A stretch of DNA of 64,000 nucleotides from Litoditis marina (lineage: Eukaryota > Nematoda > Chromadorea > Rhabditida > Rhabditidae): NCBI GenBank assembly GCA_964036275.1, contig OZ038435.1, forward strand, positions 31,477,521 to 31,541,520. The letters run 5' to 3'. The notes under the pieces are model-generated. The model worked only from the letters and a program-made list of their open reading frames with translations, had not been told where the DNA came from and searched no databases. Made by a program: the position numbers and the translations under genes. Positions 1 to 13,100 of the stretch are shown here, one piece after another; position 1 is the stretch's first letter, and each line of letters starts with the position of its first letter.

Positions 1-143
1 GCATGTAGGCAACTCATTGTTCGTTTTCACACTGACTGTGTTTTGTTTTGAACCTTTAGACTTTTAACATTGCAAACTCTCTCTGTAAGCTTCAATATAA
101 TAATGTAAAGGATTGCAACAGACTTAATTGAGCTTTTATTCAG

Positions 144-3100
144 TGGTGCCGGTAAAACGACTCTTCTGAATGTTTTGACCTCCCGTAATCTGAATGGCCT
201 CGACGTACAAGGAAGTGTCATGCTGGACGGACAAAGGGTCAGCAAGTGGAGAATTAGAGAGGTATTTTGTTATTTTCGGTTCGTTTATTTCTGCTGAGTT
301 TGTAGTTTGAGACCGCCGAGTCACAGTATTCAGAAATTTCGATGTTTATGTGGATCAAACTACAGGTCATATACGATCATCACCTGACGTCAATGACCGA
401 ATAATTGAGAAACGCAAACACCGGGCAAATTCTGATGTTGAGAACTGATTTGTGGTCAGAACATTATAGCTTAAAGAAAGTCGGAAGTATACTGTATCTC
501 TCATTTTGTGCTGTGTAAGAACACATATATACGATTCGTCAGCGCCGTAGTGTTCAGATCTCCGCGTTCGTTCAACAACATGACATGTTTGTGGGCACAC
601 TAACCGTGAGGGAACATCTACAGTTCATGGTATTGTATTCATCTATTTCGAAAAACGTTAAAAAAATTCGAGACAAAAGTATTTCATTAAACACATTTTT
701 TGAATCTGAACGAGATTTTATAATTAAAGTCAGCTGAAGCATTGAAAGCATATTCAACAACAAAAGCATGCGGTGTTTGACTCAAAGTGATGAAACTTCA
801 GGTTACTGTTGCGCATAAGTGAGGTGCATATTTCACTGTTTCAAAACGTTGAGAATACAAAAGGAAATTATGTTTTGTTTTTGGAAGAAATGGAATATTG
901 ATTTTTTTCGGCAAAACTTCGCATGGGACCGATTCACACGAAGTGGGAGCGCAATTGTCGAGTCGAAGAGGTTATCCGAAAGGTGACGAATAATTATTGA
1001 TTAAATAAAGAAACTAAAAGAGCACACCACATGAACTTGCTCTGTCAGATTTTGTGCAAAAGTTAGGCATAACAAACTTTGTTATTTGGTATTATATATT
1101 TAAAATTTGTTCTTGAAAACCGTTCGAAACATGTATTGACAAGACAAAAACACAGTACGACTTATCAAATCAAGCTTGTACAGTTCCATGGGCCGCCATC
1201 TACTATGGAATTCGGTGACGGGTCGCCGGCGAAATCGCCGGCGATGTCGACGGAAGGGGTTGATGGCGAGTCGCCGCTTTTCGGGTCGCCGGCGAGTCGC
1301 CAATTACCAAATATGAATCTTTCGCTTTTTAGCAATGATCTTTCTGTAACAGAAAATATTTTCTCAAAAGTTATTTAGCTTTTTAACGCGCTGAGAGATC
1401 ATACTTGCGTTAGTTAACAATCATTTCCTCAAATAATCATCCATTTGTCACTCTCCGGAATCGAACCCACGACCTTCTCCGTTCTGCGGCGCGCACATCC
1501 TCTCGTATTGACAAGACAAAAACACAGTACGACTTATCAAATCACGCCAGTACAGTTCCATGGGCCGCCATCATAGAAAAATCAGAAAACGATATCATAC
1601 AACGTTACATACACGCTAAATTCAGATGGGTCTCACATCCTGTGCAGATACATTGATTGGACTTCCCAACATGAAGAAAGGACTGTCGAGCGGTGAGAAG
1701 AAAAGACTCGCTTTTGCTTCAGAGGTAAAGAGAGTATAACTGAATTGTAGTGTGATTTACACTTATCACAATGTTTTGAGCTACGACAGAAATGCAGATA
1801 CAGATGTACAACGCGACGAGTACAGTGGTAGAGAGCATATTTTGAGCTACCCCTCTACTTGGTTGCACCAAGTCATAATCAAGTCCAGTACGTCGTCAAT
1901 ATTCGAATGTTTGCTGATCTTCACAAGTACTTCGACAAGTACTCAAGAATCTCATTTTTTATTTTATGTAGTTACTGGAGCTATATTTCCCATTTCAGAT
2001 CTTGACGTGTCCGCAAATTCTATTCTGCGATGAACCAACATCCGGTCTAGACGCATTCATGGCTGGTGGGTTTCATGAATTTTACAACATGATTTGTGAT
2101 ATAATCTGCACGTATCAGAAAATATCGATATTAAACTACAGAAAACCGAGTTCAAACTACAAACACACAAAAGCTACTCTAGTGAGTGCCAAATGTATAC
2201 ATTTCTGTCTCCTGCCGGAACCGAACCTGCGAGCAAAAATTTCGTAGCAGGGCGGTAACCACTGCGCTATTGGACCACATAACTGGAAAGCTTTGGAGTC
2301 GAAGACATGTGTGCGTACACAGCGAAAAGTGAGATATACAGTACCCTACCGCCTTTCCGTTGACGACGATTGTAGAGAAACTTATTTCTAAATACTAGAT
2401 TCTGGAATCAACATTGACGTTCAGGCCAAGTTGTACAAGCTCTTCGCGAGTTGGCTCAAGGAGGGATGACGGTCATAATCACCATCCATCAACCGAGCAG
2501 TCAAGTTTTCTCCTTGTTCGATAGGTTTGTCGCAGTTTTTTGCAATGAGGTGGAACCAACTCACGTAAAATCCACGTGGTCTTTTCAAAAGACACCTAGA
2601 ACAACATTTTTTACGGCACTGTCTTCATTTGTAACTGAAATTAAGATTGTGGTAATATTTCACGACCTAAGGATAAACTCCACATTTGTAGAACAAAATT
2701 TCTAACCACTGAGCACGAACTTTACTCATTACGAACTTTACTCCAAGCGTTTCATAACTTATTGAAATTTGTGGAAAAACCAGATTATTTTATGAACTTG
2801 GTGATATTTGATAACACAGATTTCAGCCTCTGTTTGATGGCCGATGGACGTAGCATATATCTTGGTCGAGCCAACGAAGCTGTTCCGTTTTTCGAGAAGT
2901 GAGTTTTTAAAGAAAATTCGAAAAACCTTTAAAAAAACATTGGAGTAGTTCATATGTGAACTTGAAATTGAGGGTTATTCCCAACTTGAAGATAAATTTC
3001 ATTGTGATCGTTTCAAGAAAACCAGACCTAAAATGGTACAACTCGCAATATTCGAAGATCCAATTGCAACTCAGATAGTTATACTTATACTCTATGGCTT

Positions 3101-6100
3101 TTTCCAGATGTGGTTTTCCGTGCCCTGCCTTCTTCAACCCAGCTGATCATCTGATCAGGACCTTGGCCATAACTGACCAGAACACAAAGAAATCCCTCAA
3201 AACTATAGCGGTCCGTGAAGTTCTCGTTTGACAATGTGTCTGACCATCACTCGAGTTCCGAGATGCAGCGCGTTTCTATTTCACGCGGTGTTCACGCAGA
3301 AAAATTATGAACATCCTTAACTTCAAAAACATGGAAAACTCTGGTAGTTTGGATAAGAGCAAACACACCTAATTTTTTCAGAGGATACGTGAAGAGTTTC
3401 TCGAAAGTGACCACGGAAAGACTCTTCACACCATTAGCGGAACTCACAAGGTATCGTGCACATTCCTGCTGAACATGTCCCGTTTCCACGTCATCAACAT
3501 TTACATAGTACAAAATTGAGTTCAACTGACTTTTCGGAGAAGTTTTTGAAATGTTTTCGGAAAATCCAGGCAATCTCATCACAATGAATCTAACTGAGCA
3601 TCACGCATTTCCAGGACCGTTACAGAAGCGAAGGCTGTGTTTGCCTTTGTTCAAATTGTAATTTAGTTTTTTGTTTTTAGGACCACAGTCAAAGATCCCA
3701 TCTTTCCGATAGATCCGATGACTATGGAACAACGTTTTTTCGACAGAGGTCCGTTTTCATAAATTTCCACTACCATGAAAAAATGTTCTCCTTCCACGAA
3801 AACAATAATAAAAGAGTTTGAGGAAATTAACCCGTATGTGAATTCTGGAAAAAATACTTCTTACTGCAATATGATTGTACGTAGTTCACGTGTGTTTCCT
3901 CTTTTCTTTGAACTTCTTTCTTCATTATTCATTAAAGTAGCCCGGTATCAACAAATATAGTGAGGGCCAATTCATTAATCTCTGTCTCTCGCCGGAATCG
4001 AACCTGCGACAAAAGACTCGTACCTGGGCGCTAACCACTGCGCTATTACAGTACATAACTGGCAAACTCTGGAATCGAAAACATGTGTGCATACACAGCG
4101 GAAAGTGAGATATACAGTACCCGCCCGCCATATCATGGGCGACGACTATAGTTGAGCTTGTTTATACAAGCATCGTGTTTTTGTAAAAAAAACATCAACT
4201 TTCTAGTTTTTCTTCTGATTTAATGTTGAATATCGAATCGAGTTCTTTCATTAGTGGTTTTCAGCTACACCACTTCCTTTCCCACCCAATTCTCCGCCCT
4301 CTGCTATCGGGCATGGCTCCAGGTTATTCGCAACCCAGTTCTACTCAGAGTTCAGATGGTGCAGATGATAGTGAGTCTGAACGTTTTGTGAAAGACGAGA
4401 TCTCGAATTCAGAAACGTGAGACACGTAGTAAAACCACTGTTTTACATATTGGTTCTCACTTTACGGGTATGGTCATTCTACTCAAAAATCTGACCGCGA
4501 AGCTTCTTCATTCAATCGATACCTTGGTATAGTTCATTACATTCCCACTGAGACCCATTGGCATCGCGCCATGATCTTCGGATGACTATTTCTTAGAGCA
4601 GACATATATATTCTAATAAAAAATCTCATTTACGTGTACCTATGGATTTCAACAACCGCCAATAGAGATTTGCGTTTTTTTCTTTTTTGAAAAACTTCAA
4701 AGTGGTGAAAAACAGCCTGGAATATTCATTGGCACGCTGCCAAGTCTCAGTAGGAATGATCGGAACTATAACAACACCAGTCGTCTTGAAAGCTTAACGA
4801 AAAACGATTTAGGTGCAGCCATCTCGAAAAACAAACTGAAGTAAAGTCGAGTTTCATATACGGTTACCAAGCTGCATCGTCCCTTTTGAATTCTTGGTTT
4901 TCCCATAAATTTCTTGATATTTCAGATAAATGCGCTCATCACTGGGACAGTGTACTTCAACATTCCCATCACACCAACCACAATCATGACCATCAATGGT
5001 GTCCTGTTTGCGCAAACACGTGCAATGAACACATGGCAGTTCCCCTGTGTACCGGTGCGTTTATCGTGATGTTCTACTGGCGCAACATAATACGTATGCT
5101 AGAAGTCTCAGCACATTCATCCCATCCTGCGTCTCTCGCTCTGCCTCACTATTTCTCGTCTCTTACATTTCGGCGGAATGTAAAAACAGAGAAATAGCGT
5201 ATGCTTGAGGAGACGCAGGATGGATTGAAGGTGCCGGAATCTTCTAACATACGTACTTCCCTGAATTACGTCGTGAGATCACTTACGAAGTAAGCGTCTC
5301 ACCAACTTCCGATGAAAGTGTATCGATTGCTATGTTAACACTGGAAGTTTGCCAGTGGTTGCGTGATGTTGTTGAACTTCTCACGGGAAATGTCCTGTGA
5401 AGAGGTATAGATTGCTACTTTCTGAGGAAAAGATCTAATTTACTGCATGTTTACTAAATTATTAGATGCATGGTCGTGAGGTTAGAAAAACGTAAACGTA
5501 ATGGGAATGCAGACCCGTTTGCTGTACAACTAGCGCAATATTACTTTCAATTATTTGGAATTGAGAATAATTTTTATGCGTGACAGCATTCTTGACAGAA
5601 AATCACCAATAGTTCTCTTTTAAATGGAAAAAATAGCTCCAGTTATCTCCAGGTGATCGGCTCCGAACTTCCCATTTTTCTTCGAGAAAACGCAAACGGA
5701 ATGTACAGAACGAGTGCATATTTTTTGGCAAAAAACTGTGCGGAGGTCAGCTGTCTTTGCGTTCGAATTGCCTGAGAAGCAGTATGAAAACTATCACAGT
5801 GTGCATTATGAATAAGTGTTGAAATGACTAGAAATAAGTTTGTGCCTGTCAGCTGTTTTAGTCCTCGTCCTTCCTAAGAATACTTTGGCTGCGTACCAAT
5901 ACATTCGATTTTTTTAATTGAGTGGTGTGACAACAGTGAACAATCGTCCACAACACATCTTTTTTCAAATCAAATGTGGGGAAAATTCCTTTTAGCACGC
6001 TGCTATGTATCTCACGGAAATTCACGAGAACTGTAAAAAAAACTCGTGCATGACTCAAGTTAATGACCTGAAAAAACATAAAAGGTAGTCTGAACTACAA

Positions 6101-8092
6101 CCAACTTCACACTATATTTTTCTGGGATAATATTTTTACAAGGATGTAAATATATGACCGATGCTCTCATAATCTCCAGTTCGTTGACTATTGGTTCCAG
6201 CTTCCGCAGTATATTTTCCTTCCGCTCGTCTACAATATAATTGTGTACTGGATGGCAGGTATTTATTTTTGTGTTTACTGTGCTGTCGTATGATTATTAT
6301 CCGTTTTATTGTGTGACAAGTGCAACGGAATTGTTTGCGTACTGTACGTTTACCTTGAATATAATTTCACATGCGAATATTTAATTTCAGGATTATATCC
6401 TAATCTGTGGACCTTTCTGTATTCCTGCCTGATTGTTGTAGTTGGCACAAATTTGTCTATTTCAATTTGTAAGTTTAAAAATAGGGTCTGCAAAAAAACG
6501 TGGTGGGAGTTGAGACAAACATATCTCATGCTTGAAATGAATGTTTACTCCGTATTTGATGTGTTGTAGCGGCAAAGTAGTTATTCTGTGTTGATCATGT
6601 TACTATTTTACTTTACGATCGAAAAGACTATTAGAAGCTCGATTGGTATACCGGGAAAGAGCAGGCTAAAACAGTGCATTTCATTCGATATCTTTGTTTC
6701 TCTGATTTTATCCGGCTGTATTCGGTGTAGTTCGAAAATACCAATGCGTACTACAGGTCAAACTACATTTTGGCTATTTTCCAACCGTGTATCTATGTTT
6801 TTAGCATACGCGGTAGCTACTGTCTTCGGTAACTTGTCCGTAGCCATGACCGTTCTGCCGGTTTTCGTTATTCCAATGATGGCATTCGGTGGATATTTCA
6901 TCAACTTTGAGAGTATTCCCTCCTACTTTACCTGGCTGTCCGCTCTCTCCTATTTCAAGTTCGTTGTAACGTTGATCTGAACATTGGCTCAAAATAAAAA
7001 AGCAAAGTAACTATAACTAATGGAGAATAAATAATTTCACCAGTGCAAAATTCAGAAAGTTCAATGTTACCTTTTTCTGAAACTCATCTTTTTCTAACAT
7101 CAATAACCACGAGAATACGAGTGGACCAAACGAGGTTCAAGTGGACCGGAGAGCAACATGGTTTCTCGTAAAGCTGCTGTATCCTACTTTTGATTGGACG
7201 CGTTGCGTGTCGCGCGGCGTTGTCATGTGAATGTCACGTGGACTGACCAAACTAATATACGAGTCATGTGCTCTCTGATCTCAATACAGTTAACAGCAGC
7301 CCGAAACAGAGCCTCTGCTCGAGTTGTGTTCCGGTCTCCTTTAAACAGTTATAACTTCTGCTGGCCGTAGGCAAAAGACAGTTCCACCATCTCAATGTTT
7401 GTGTGAAACATTATATTTGACACCAACGAGAGCTAGAAATCAATAATTGTTTCCAGATATGGATACGAGACGTTGGCCGTAAACGAGTGGCAGAACGTTG
7501 GTGTCATAGAAGGTGAGTTGGAAAAAAACTGAAACTGATGTTGAGAGCAGAAAAAAAGTATTATTGATTAGGAAATTACGAATGAATTTTTTTTATCAAG
7601 TATTCAACATTTGAGAATCACTTGTATAAAATTTCAGGTTGTTTGAATGCGACCACGTCGTTGGCGGGCTGTCCTAGAAACGGCGAGGCGGCATTGAGTC
7701 AGGTTAGTTGTTTTATGTTTATATGTTTATTGTGGTTTTTATTTCTAATTAATTTACTTATTTGAGTTTCCACGATTGTTACACTGATTTTTTTCATTCA
7801 GAGCCTTCGAACAAATATTAAATTTTGCACGCCACAACTTACAATAACACCGGAGAAAACAACACGCTACATTTGTAGTACAAAGTTGAGATAATTACTG
7901 CCTTCGAAAAGTAAACTCCACCATCTGACGACCCCATAAAGTTGACAAAAACAAAACTATTTCTCCATTTTTCAGCTCAACTTCTCTGCTGCCAATAAAT
8001 GGCCCGATATGATCATCATGGTCGGAATGATAGTCGGGATTCGGTCCATCGCGTATATTGCCCTTCTCATCCGAAGTTACAAGAACCAGTAG
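144..8092 (+). CDS. ABCG-family half-transporter, copy 1 (5' end off window; one damaged splice site)
   Basis: ATP-driven membrane exporter of the ABCG (White) type: one N-terminal nucleotide-binding domain followed by six membrane segments, working as a dimer. Nineteen exons can be read: 144-261, 558-629, 911-982, 1626-1724, 1999-2065, 2425-2524, 2827-2898, 3108-3210, 3382-3450, 3681-3748, 4265-4370, 4926-5054, 5653-5745, 6201-6258, 6391-6468, 6805-6958, 7457-7512, 7638-7702, 7976-8092. They encode the Walker A end ([12 protein letters not shown]), the signature [14 protein letters not shown], Walker B ([14 protein letters not shown]), the H-loop ITIHQPSSQ and the ABCG2-type transmembrane half ending in LLIRSYKNQ. 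The first exons (start codon through MGS) lie left of the window. Every exon is open and matches the downstream paralogue in length, except 4926-5054, which is one codon shorter. The exon at 911 is preceded by CG where AG is expected, so it may be skipped (72 nt, in frame). The transported substrate is unknown. Confidence 0.85.
1133..1572. repeat. 68-bp direct repeats (1133-1200 and 1505-1572) in an ABCG copy 1 intron
   Basis: The segment beginning GTATTGACAAGACAAAAACA and ending GGGCCGCCATC occurs twice, about 372 bp apart, with a few differences. Between the copies lie a GC-rich patch of GTCGCCGGCGA-like words (about 1210-1305) and a tRNA-like B-box in minus orientation (GGAATCGAACC, about 1459). 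It could be a local duplication or the ends of a small element. Confidence 0.6.
2203..2372 (-). mobile_element. tRNA-derived SINE (copy 1)
   Basis: Read on the minus strand: a head beginning near the ACGACG word, GGTACTGTATATCTCAC, then an A-box-like TAGCGCAGTGGTTACCGC and a B-box-like GGTTCGGTTCC, ending in CAGGAGACAGA. It matches the element at 3974-4158 closely along its whole length. It lies in an intron of ABCG copy 1. The internal RNA polymerase III boxes mark it as SINE-like; no tRNA cloverleaf is complete. Confidence 0.65.
3974..4158 (-). mobile_element. tRNA-derived SINE (copy 2)
   Basis: Same family as 2203-2372. On the minus strand it has the GGGTACTGTATATCTCAC head, the A box (TAGCGCAGTGGTTAGCGC) and a perfect B box, GGTTCGATTCC, followed by GGCGAGAGACAGAG. 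It lies in an ABCG copy 1 intron, about 100 bp before the exon at 4265. Confidence 0.7.
5091..5255. mobile_element. foldback element with TACGTATGCTAGAAG ends
   Basis: The left arm (TACGTATGCTAGAAGTCTC...CATCCTGCGTCTC) and the right arm (GAGACGCAGGATGG...CTTCTAACATACGTA) are inverted copies of about 45-50 bp. A related copy is present at 18799-18930 in an intron of ABCG copy 2. The two lie in different introns of the paralogues, so they inserted independently after the gene duplication. Confidence 0.65.
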
Positions 8093-8363
8093 AAATTTCA
8101 TTTTCTCCTTGTTGATTTTGTGTTGTTGAGTCGTTAAGTAAAAAACTGAAAGATTCGATCCCATGTTATCATATACGTCATCATTATCCAATTATACAAC
8201 CAACATAAAAAATTGAAAATTTTCTGGAACGAAAACAATTTGTACATAGTCTCTTGACACGTACACCTCAAAAAAGAGAACGTGCACAAAAAAGTTGCGT
8301 GAAACTTCACCGTTCAATTTTCACTCTGGTAGTTTGATCCGCCGTTCACTATGTTCGTTCTAC

Positions 8364-8786
8364 GCTAGTAGATACGCTAGCTCTGAAAAATAATCTAGTA
8401 GTTTTCCAAGGTCTTACGGTATTCACTCGGCTATATGGTATATTCCAACGCTTGCGGTATTCGAGTAACCTGTACTAGATACGACACACTGGCGTTTATA
8501 GGGGAGCTGTATTCATAACACGACAATCCATCAAATCGCGATATTGCCTAACAACAATAGTTGTACAACATGGCAATAAATGTATAGCTATTTCAGAAGT
8601 ACTTTGTTTAAGTACTTTATTTTTGGGAAAAGCCTAATTTATTAAGTTTCTAACATTCAATATGAAATTTAAGAATAACCGTTGCCCGCGTCAATACTTT
8701 AGCTACCGTAACCCGAAACGCTAGTAGATTCCCTAGTTGATATCAACATTGGGTTTTTTCCTCGCGTATCTACTAGCGTTCAGGCT
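8364..8786. repeat. putative foldback/MITE with CGCTAGTAGATACGC ends
   Basis: The word CGCTAGTAGATACGC near 8364-8381 recurs in inverted orientation (GCGTATCTACTAGCG) near 8765-8780. A partial third copy (CGCTAGTAGATTCC) lies at about 8719. The ends are inverted and no coding capacity is visible, consistent with a non-autonomous DNA element. Exact borders and target-site duplication are unclear. Confidence 0.45.
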
Positions 8787-9792
8787 TCAGAGCGTCCAGA
8801 GAGACAACGAATAAAACAGAACACGTTGAGATTTTGAACGGAAACAATCTAAACGTATACCTGAAAAAAGAAGTACGATGAAATATTGCATGAAATATTG
8901 TCGTTCAACACTTTTATTGGTGATGATTTCTTCATCAATGGGCTGGAAACAATCAATTGCTGTTTGCCGATTGGTAGCAATATATAGCTAAAATTTGGAA
9001 TAAATTTCTCGCCAAACTTTAAAATGTTTCACCCTCCATGTTTATTAACTTTTGAACTCACTTGTGGTTCAATGAAGACTATTCACTTTATTCTATTCTT
9101 TCCCCATCGCGAGAATAATATCCCCCGTTCGTTTACTTATCATAATGCACTTATGGCGCTCACTAGCAGATTGCTACTTATCGTTATCTAGTGACCGATT
9201 GCTCTTCTATAGCTGTTTTGTCTCAGCACATCTCCGCTCCGTTTTACCACTCGCTCCTATTCTGTCAGTATTGGAAAACTATTTTATTTCCAATCAGTTT
9301 ACAACTTGAACCTCATTTGAACAACTTGTCCTGTTCTGATTTGTGTGAGAAACTAAAAACCGCCTTGATATCTTGATATTCACTCATTGAACAGAAAAGA
9401 TATCCAACACAAAGAATAGTTTCCACGTGTGCTCCGTATTTCGACGTAGAGTTTGAACTCTGATCATTCTACTGACTCCAGAAACTTTAGCACAACTCGA
9501 ACTAGAGAAATGATAGACCTTTTCCAGTGTTTGTGCCCATATTTCAATTCAACGTTTCTCAAAACACGAGGTTTTCTTTATTTCTATCCCCACTCGTACT
9601 CTTGTTTACTGTTCAACATGTTATCATTCGGTACTGCCGTTTCATTCTGGCCCTTTCTCACATTAGCACGTAGCCTTAATTGACAACATCACCGGTTAAT
9701 CGAGAACTTTGATTCACCTAAACGTCGTCAAGTTTGAGTTAGAGTACCACCTTTTCCGATAAAACGTTCTATAATCAGTTACTAGTCTTATA

Positions 9793-9987
9793 CTGCCGGT
9801 GTAGCGATCCTTGCAACCTCATTAAAAGTTCCTATGATCTTCTCATGAGAACGTAACGAACATCTCATGATCTACCTGCAAGCTTTCAACATTGTAGCAT
9901 ACCAATATCTCATGAGAAGTTGACGGGATTTGGTTTGTGATGTGATATCATGAGGCGTAGAGAGATTGCTATCGTGCCAGGTTTCGA
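9793..9987. mobile_element. CTCATGAG-rich element, degenerate copy
   Basis: It shows the family signature in decayed form: GTGTAGCGATCC at the left, repeated TCTCATGAGA/ATCATGAGG words, the central ATTGTAGCATACCAATAT, and GAGATTGCTATCGTGCC at the right. It lies upstream of ABCG copy 2. Confidence 0.5.
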
Positions 9988-10140
9988 TACTATTCACATA
10001 AATTCTACCTATTATGGTCCAAGATTCCTCTAAATTATTTTGAGCTTCGAGAGTGAAAACCGTTCTCGTGGATGAGTTTCTTTAATGAAATCTCAAATTT
10101 CCTGTCTAATGCTTCTAATTTCAATATGGATTTTTTTAAG

Positions 10141-13100
10141 ATGCCTACCGCCATGGCAGCGGATCGAATTCCGCTTCTTCCGTCCTCGATGGCGCAACCG
10201 AAAGCGGAAGGTGAACGTAGAATGACCGGCGACGTGCCGGAAGGGTAGGTAATTTTCTGATTTCATGAAAACTCATGTAAATTTTCAACTTGAACTGAGA
10301 ACTTGACTCTCTGTAGTGGTGTAGTGGTCCAGCTTCTAAAAAATATTTCGTCCGTTGGGATTACAGACATCTCAAATCACTTGAATGCGGTACCAGAAGT
10401 GAAGATAACAATTGTATTCGCGTGAAAATTAAGAAAATTTGGGAATCGCGCCCTTAATTTACACACGTCATTAGTTTCGATTTATTACAAAATACTTAGG
10501 CTGAAAGTTTCTATAAGTTTTCTTCCGCAAAAGGTCCATTATTGATTACCGAATAGTGTTACCAGCCTCTCTGATTAGATAGCAAAGGACAGACTATCAA
10601 GTAGCCAAAAAATACGGTCAAGCAGATCGAACGATAACCACTATGTGTTCACAGAACGAATCGAGAGTAATAATCGTAGTTTTGAGTGGAACACGGGTAA
10701 AAGTAATTTATAACAAGCTACGTGTGTATTAAGCTATTGTTATCAGTCCTATACTCTTAGTTTGCTGGGTTTCAACTACAATCGACAACTCTGTACATCA
10801 AACGTAACAGAGTGTGATTCATTTTTCCTTGCTAAACTGAACTTCATCGCTTACTAACGTGTTTTTAGATGTAACCTCTATTGGTCCTCGGTGTACGTTA
10901 ACGGTCCCGAGACCAAACCGACCACATTCAAGGAAAAGTATCTGACCAACAGGAAACCGAAGAAAGTCAAGGAGATTCTGCACAACGGTTAGTTACATGT
11001 TACATGAACTTCTCCTCGTGACTTCAGATTAAAATATTTAGAATGAAGCACTTATTCGTGTGTCGGTTCAAGAGTGAAGAGGTGTATGAGGGCTAGAAAG
11101 TAAAATCAGATTTGATGGTAAATCGTATAAAATCAACAGTTTTCATTCGTGATGTTAAACTCCCTGTCTTGACGTCCATGTGTTTCAGTTTCTGGCATGG
11201 CTGAAGCAGGCAAACTGCTGGCAATCATGGGAAGCAGGTGGGATTTTAGGGTTAAAATTGTGAAATTTGTGTCTAAGTGAAATCAGTCAAAGGTTCCAAC
11301 TTGTACCATCGTATTGTTTTCGTAACAAAACGTGACAAGTACGCGAGCAGAACATTTCCGGAGTTATATTAACGCAAAATCTTTACTTGTGACTCACTAA
11401 AGCTCTTCAAAGCAGAAGCGATTCTGATGTATTTACAGTGGTGCCGGTAAAACGACTCTTCTGAACGTCTTGACCTCTCGTAATCTGAATGCACTGGATG
11501 TACAGGGAAGTGTCATGCTGGACGGACAAAGGGTCAGCAAGTGGAGAATCAGAGAGGTAAGATTTCATTCGTGATATCGCTATAAAAATTAGAATTAAAA
11601 ATTTTGATTGAATAAAGTTGACAGACTCACAAAACTAATACTAGCCATGAAAGTTGACTTATTGATTTAGATTAATAGAGTTAAAACACAACACCAATGG
11701 TTTTAGCAACCATCTTTTTTCTATTGTAGTGCAAGTTTCACTTCGTCATGGTAAAAGGAGGTAAATCTTTAGCTTATTTCTTTCATGAATAATTATTAAA
11801 TTATACTAACAACCTATATGAAAATCTGAAGTTAATCATGTCAAAAGCTACTTCAACTTTTTCTCAAAACAAATTCTTACATCAGCTCTCGTATTTATAC
11901 TATTCCAGATATCAGCGTTTGTTCAACAACATGACATGTTCGTGGGCACACTGACTGTCAGGGAGCATCTACAGTTTATGGTACGCTCAATTGGTTTCGC
12001 GACTTGCTTAATTGGTCAATTCTCAAACCGACCTCAAATAAAAAACAACAGGTCAAAATAGGGGAGATTGAGATTCGAACTACACTGAAGTTCTTATCAG
12101 ATGCTAGTGAGCATGTCGCGAGCTACCGAAGATCTTTCCGTGCTGAAGCAAAGTAGTGAATATGAGAAGTTTGTTAGATACGACTCACGGCGTCTGAAAT
12201 TTTTTTCGATAGATTCATACTGTTGATCAAAGTGAAACTTAAATTTTGTTTGCATTTTACACTACACTTTGCACGGTTAGAAGTAGTTGGCTTTGATTTA
12301 TCAGTAAATGATTCGGCGAAATCTGAAAGTTTCAGGCCAAACTTCGAATGGGACCAATCCACACCGAGTGGGAGCGAAACTGTCGCGTTGAAGAAGTCAT
12401 GCAGAAGGTGGAGTTTCGTTCTAAACCTTGAACTTCTAACACGTTCCGGATAAGAAAATATGTTCAAAAGAGATTATAAGTTCGCTACAACACATTACTA
12501 GGTTTCATGATCATACCGGCTCTGTGACCCTCGTCTCTCAACGTTCCGAGTTCGGTAATCTGACTCATAACTGCCAGGTGAACAATCATAATCTCTTGTG
12601 GATAAGCTTGGTATTGGTGATCTTCACTTTCAGATGGGACTTACCAAGTGCGCCGATACGATGATTGGAATTCCGAATTCGATTAAAGGACTGTCCTGTG
12701 GAGAAATGAAACGACTGGCTTTCGCTTCGGAGGTGAGAGATCTTTTTTGGCAGACAGGGTTCTAACTCCGGATTGTAGTTTCATTTCTACCACATACTTG
12801 ATTCAAACTACGAAAAATACATGAGAGCAAATGCGAAAGTCGGTTTCTCTCTGATTTGGATCGAACAGTGACTCGTAATTACTGTTCTATATCCAGATCA
12901 AACTACAACGTGTGCACTTTACGACTGTACGTTTTCGAATTCTCATCCGTTCATTATGTTCAACGCAACTGTCCGCTTGAGTAGTAGTTCAATCAGTGTG
13001 GGGTAACATTGACTGACAAAAAGAAAAAATGTATTGCGGTACGCTTGAATAACCACTTAACCACTAAACTTATGATTTTTGAATATTATACTTATGTTAA

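Larger units (their letters stand above)
8093..10140. other. intergenic region between the two ABCG genes
   Basis: No convincing gene is seen in these 2 kb. The region holds the 3' flank of copy 1, a foldback element at about 8364-8786, a degenerate copy of the CTCATGAG-rich element at about 9793-9987, and presumably the promoter of copy 2, for which no clear TATA box is visible. Confidence 0.6.

Noticed and set aside
6588..6980. 130-codon ORF on the plus strand
   Set aside because: Its second half is the real ABCG exon 6805-6958; the first half is intron read through without the acceptor.
144..8092. Calling ABCG copy 1 an outright pseudogene
   Set aside because: Only one acceptor is damaged, skipping that exon keeps the frame, and no stop or frameshift was found in any other exon.
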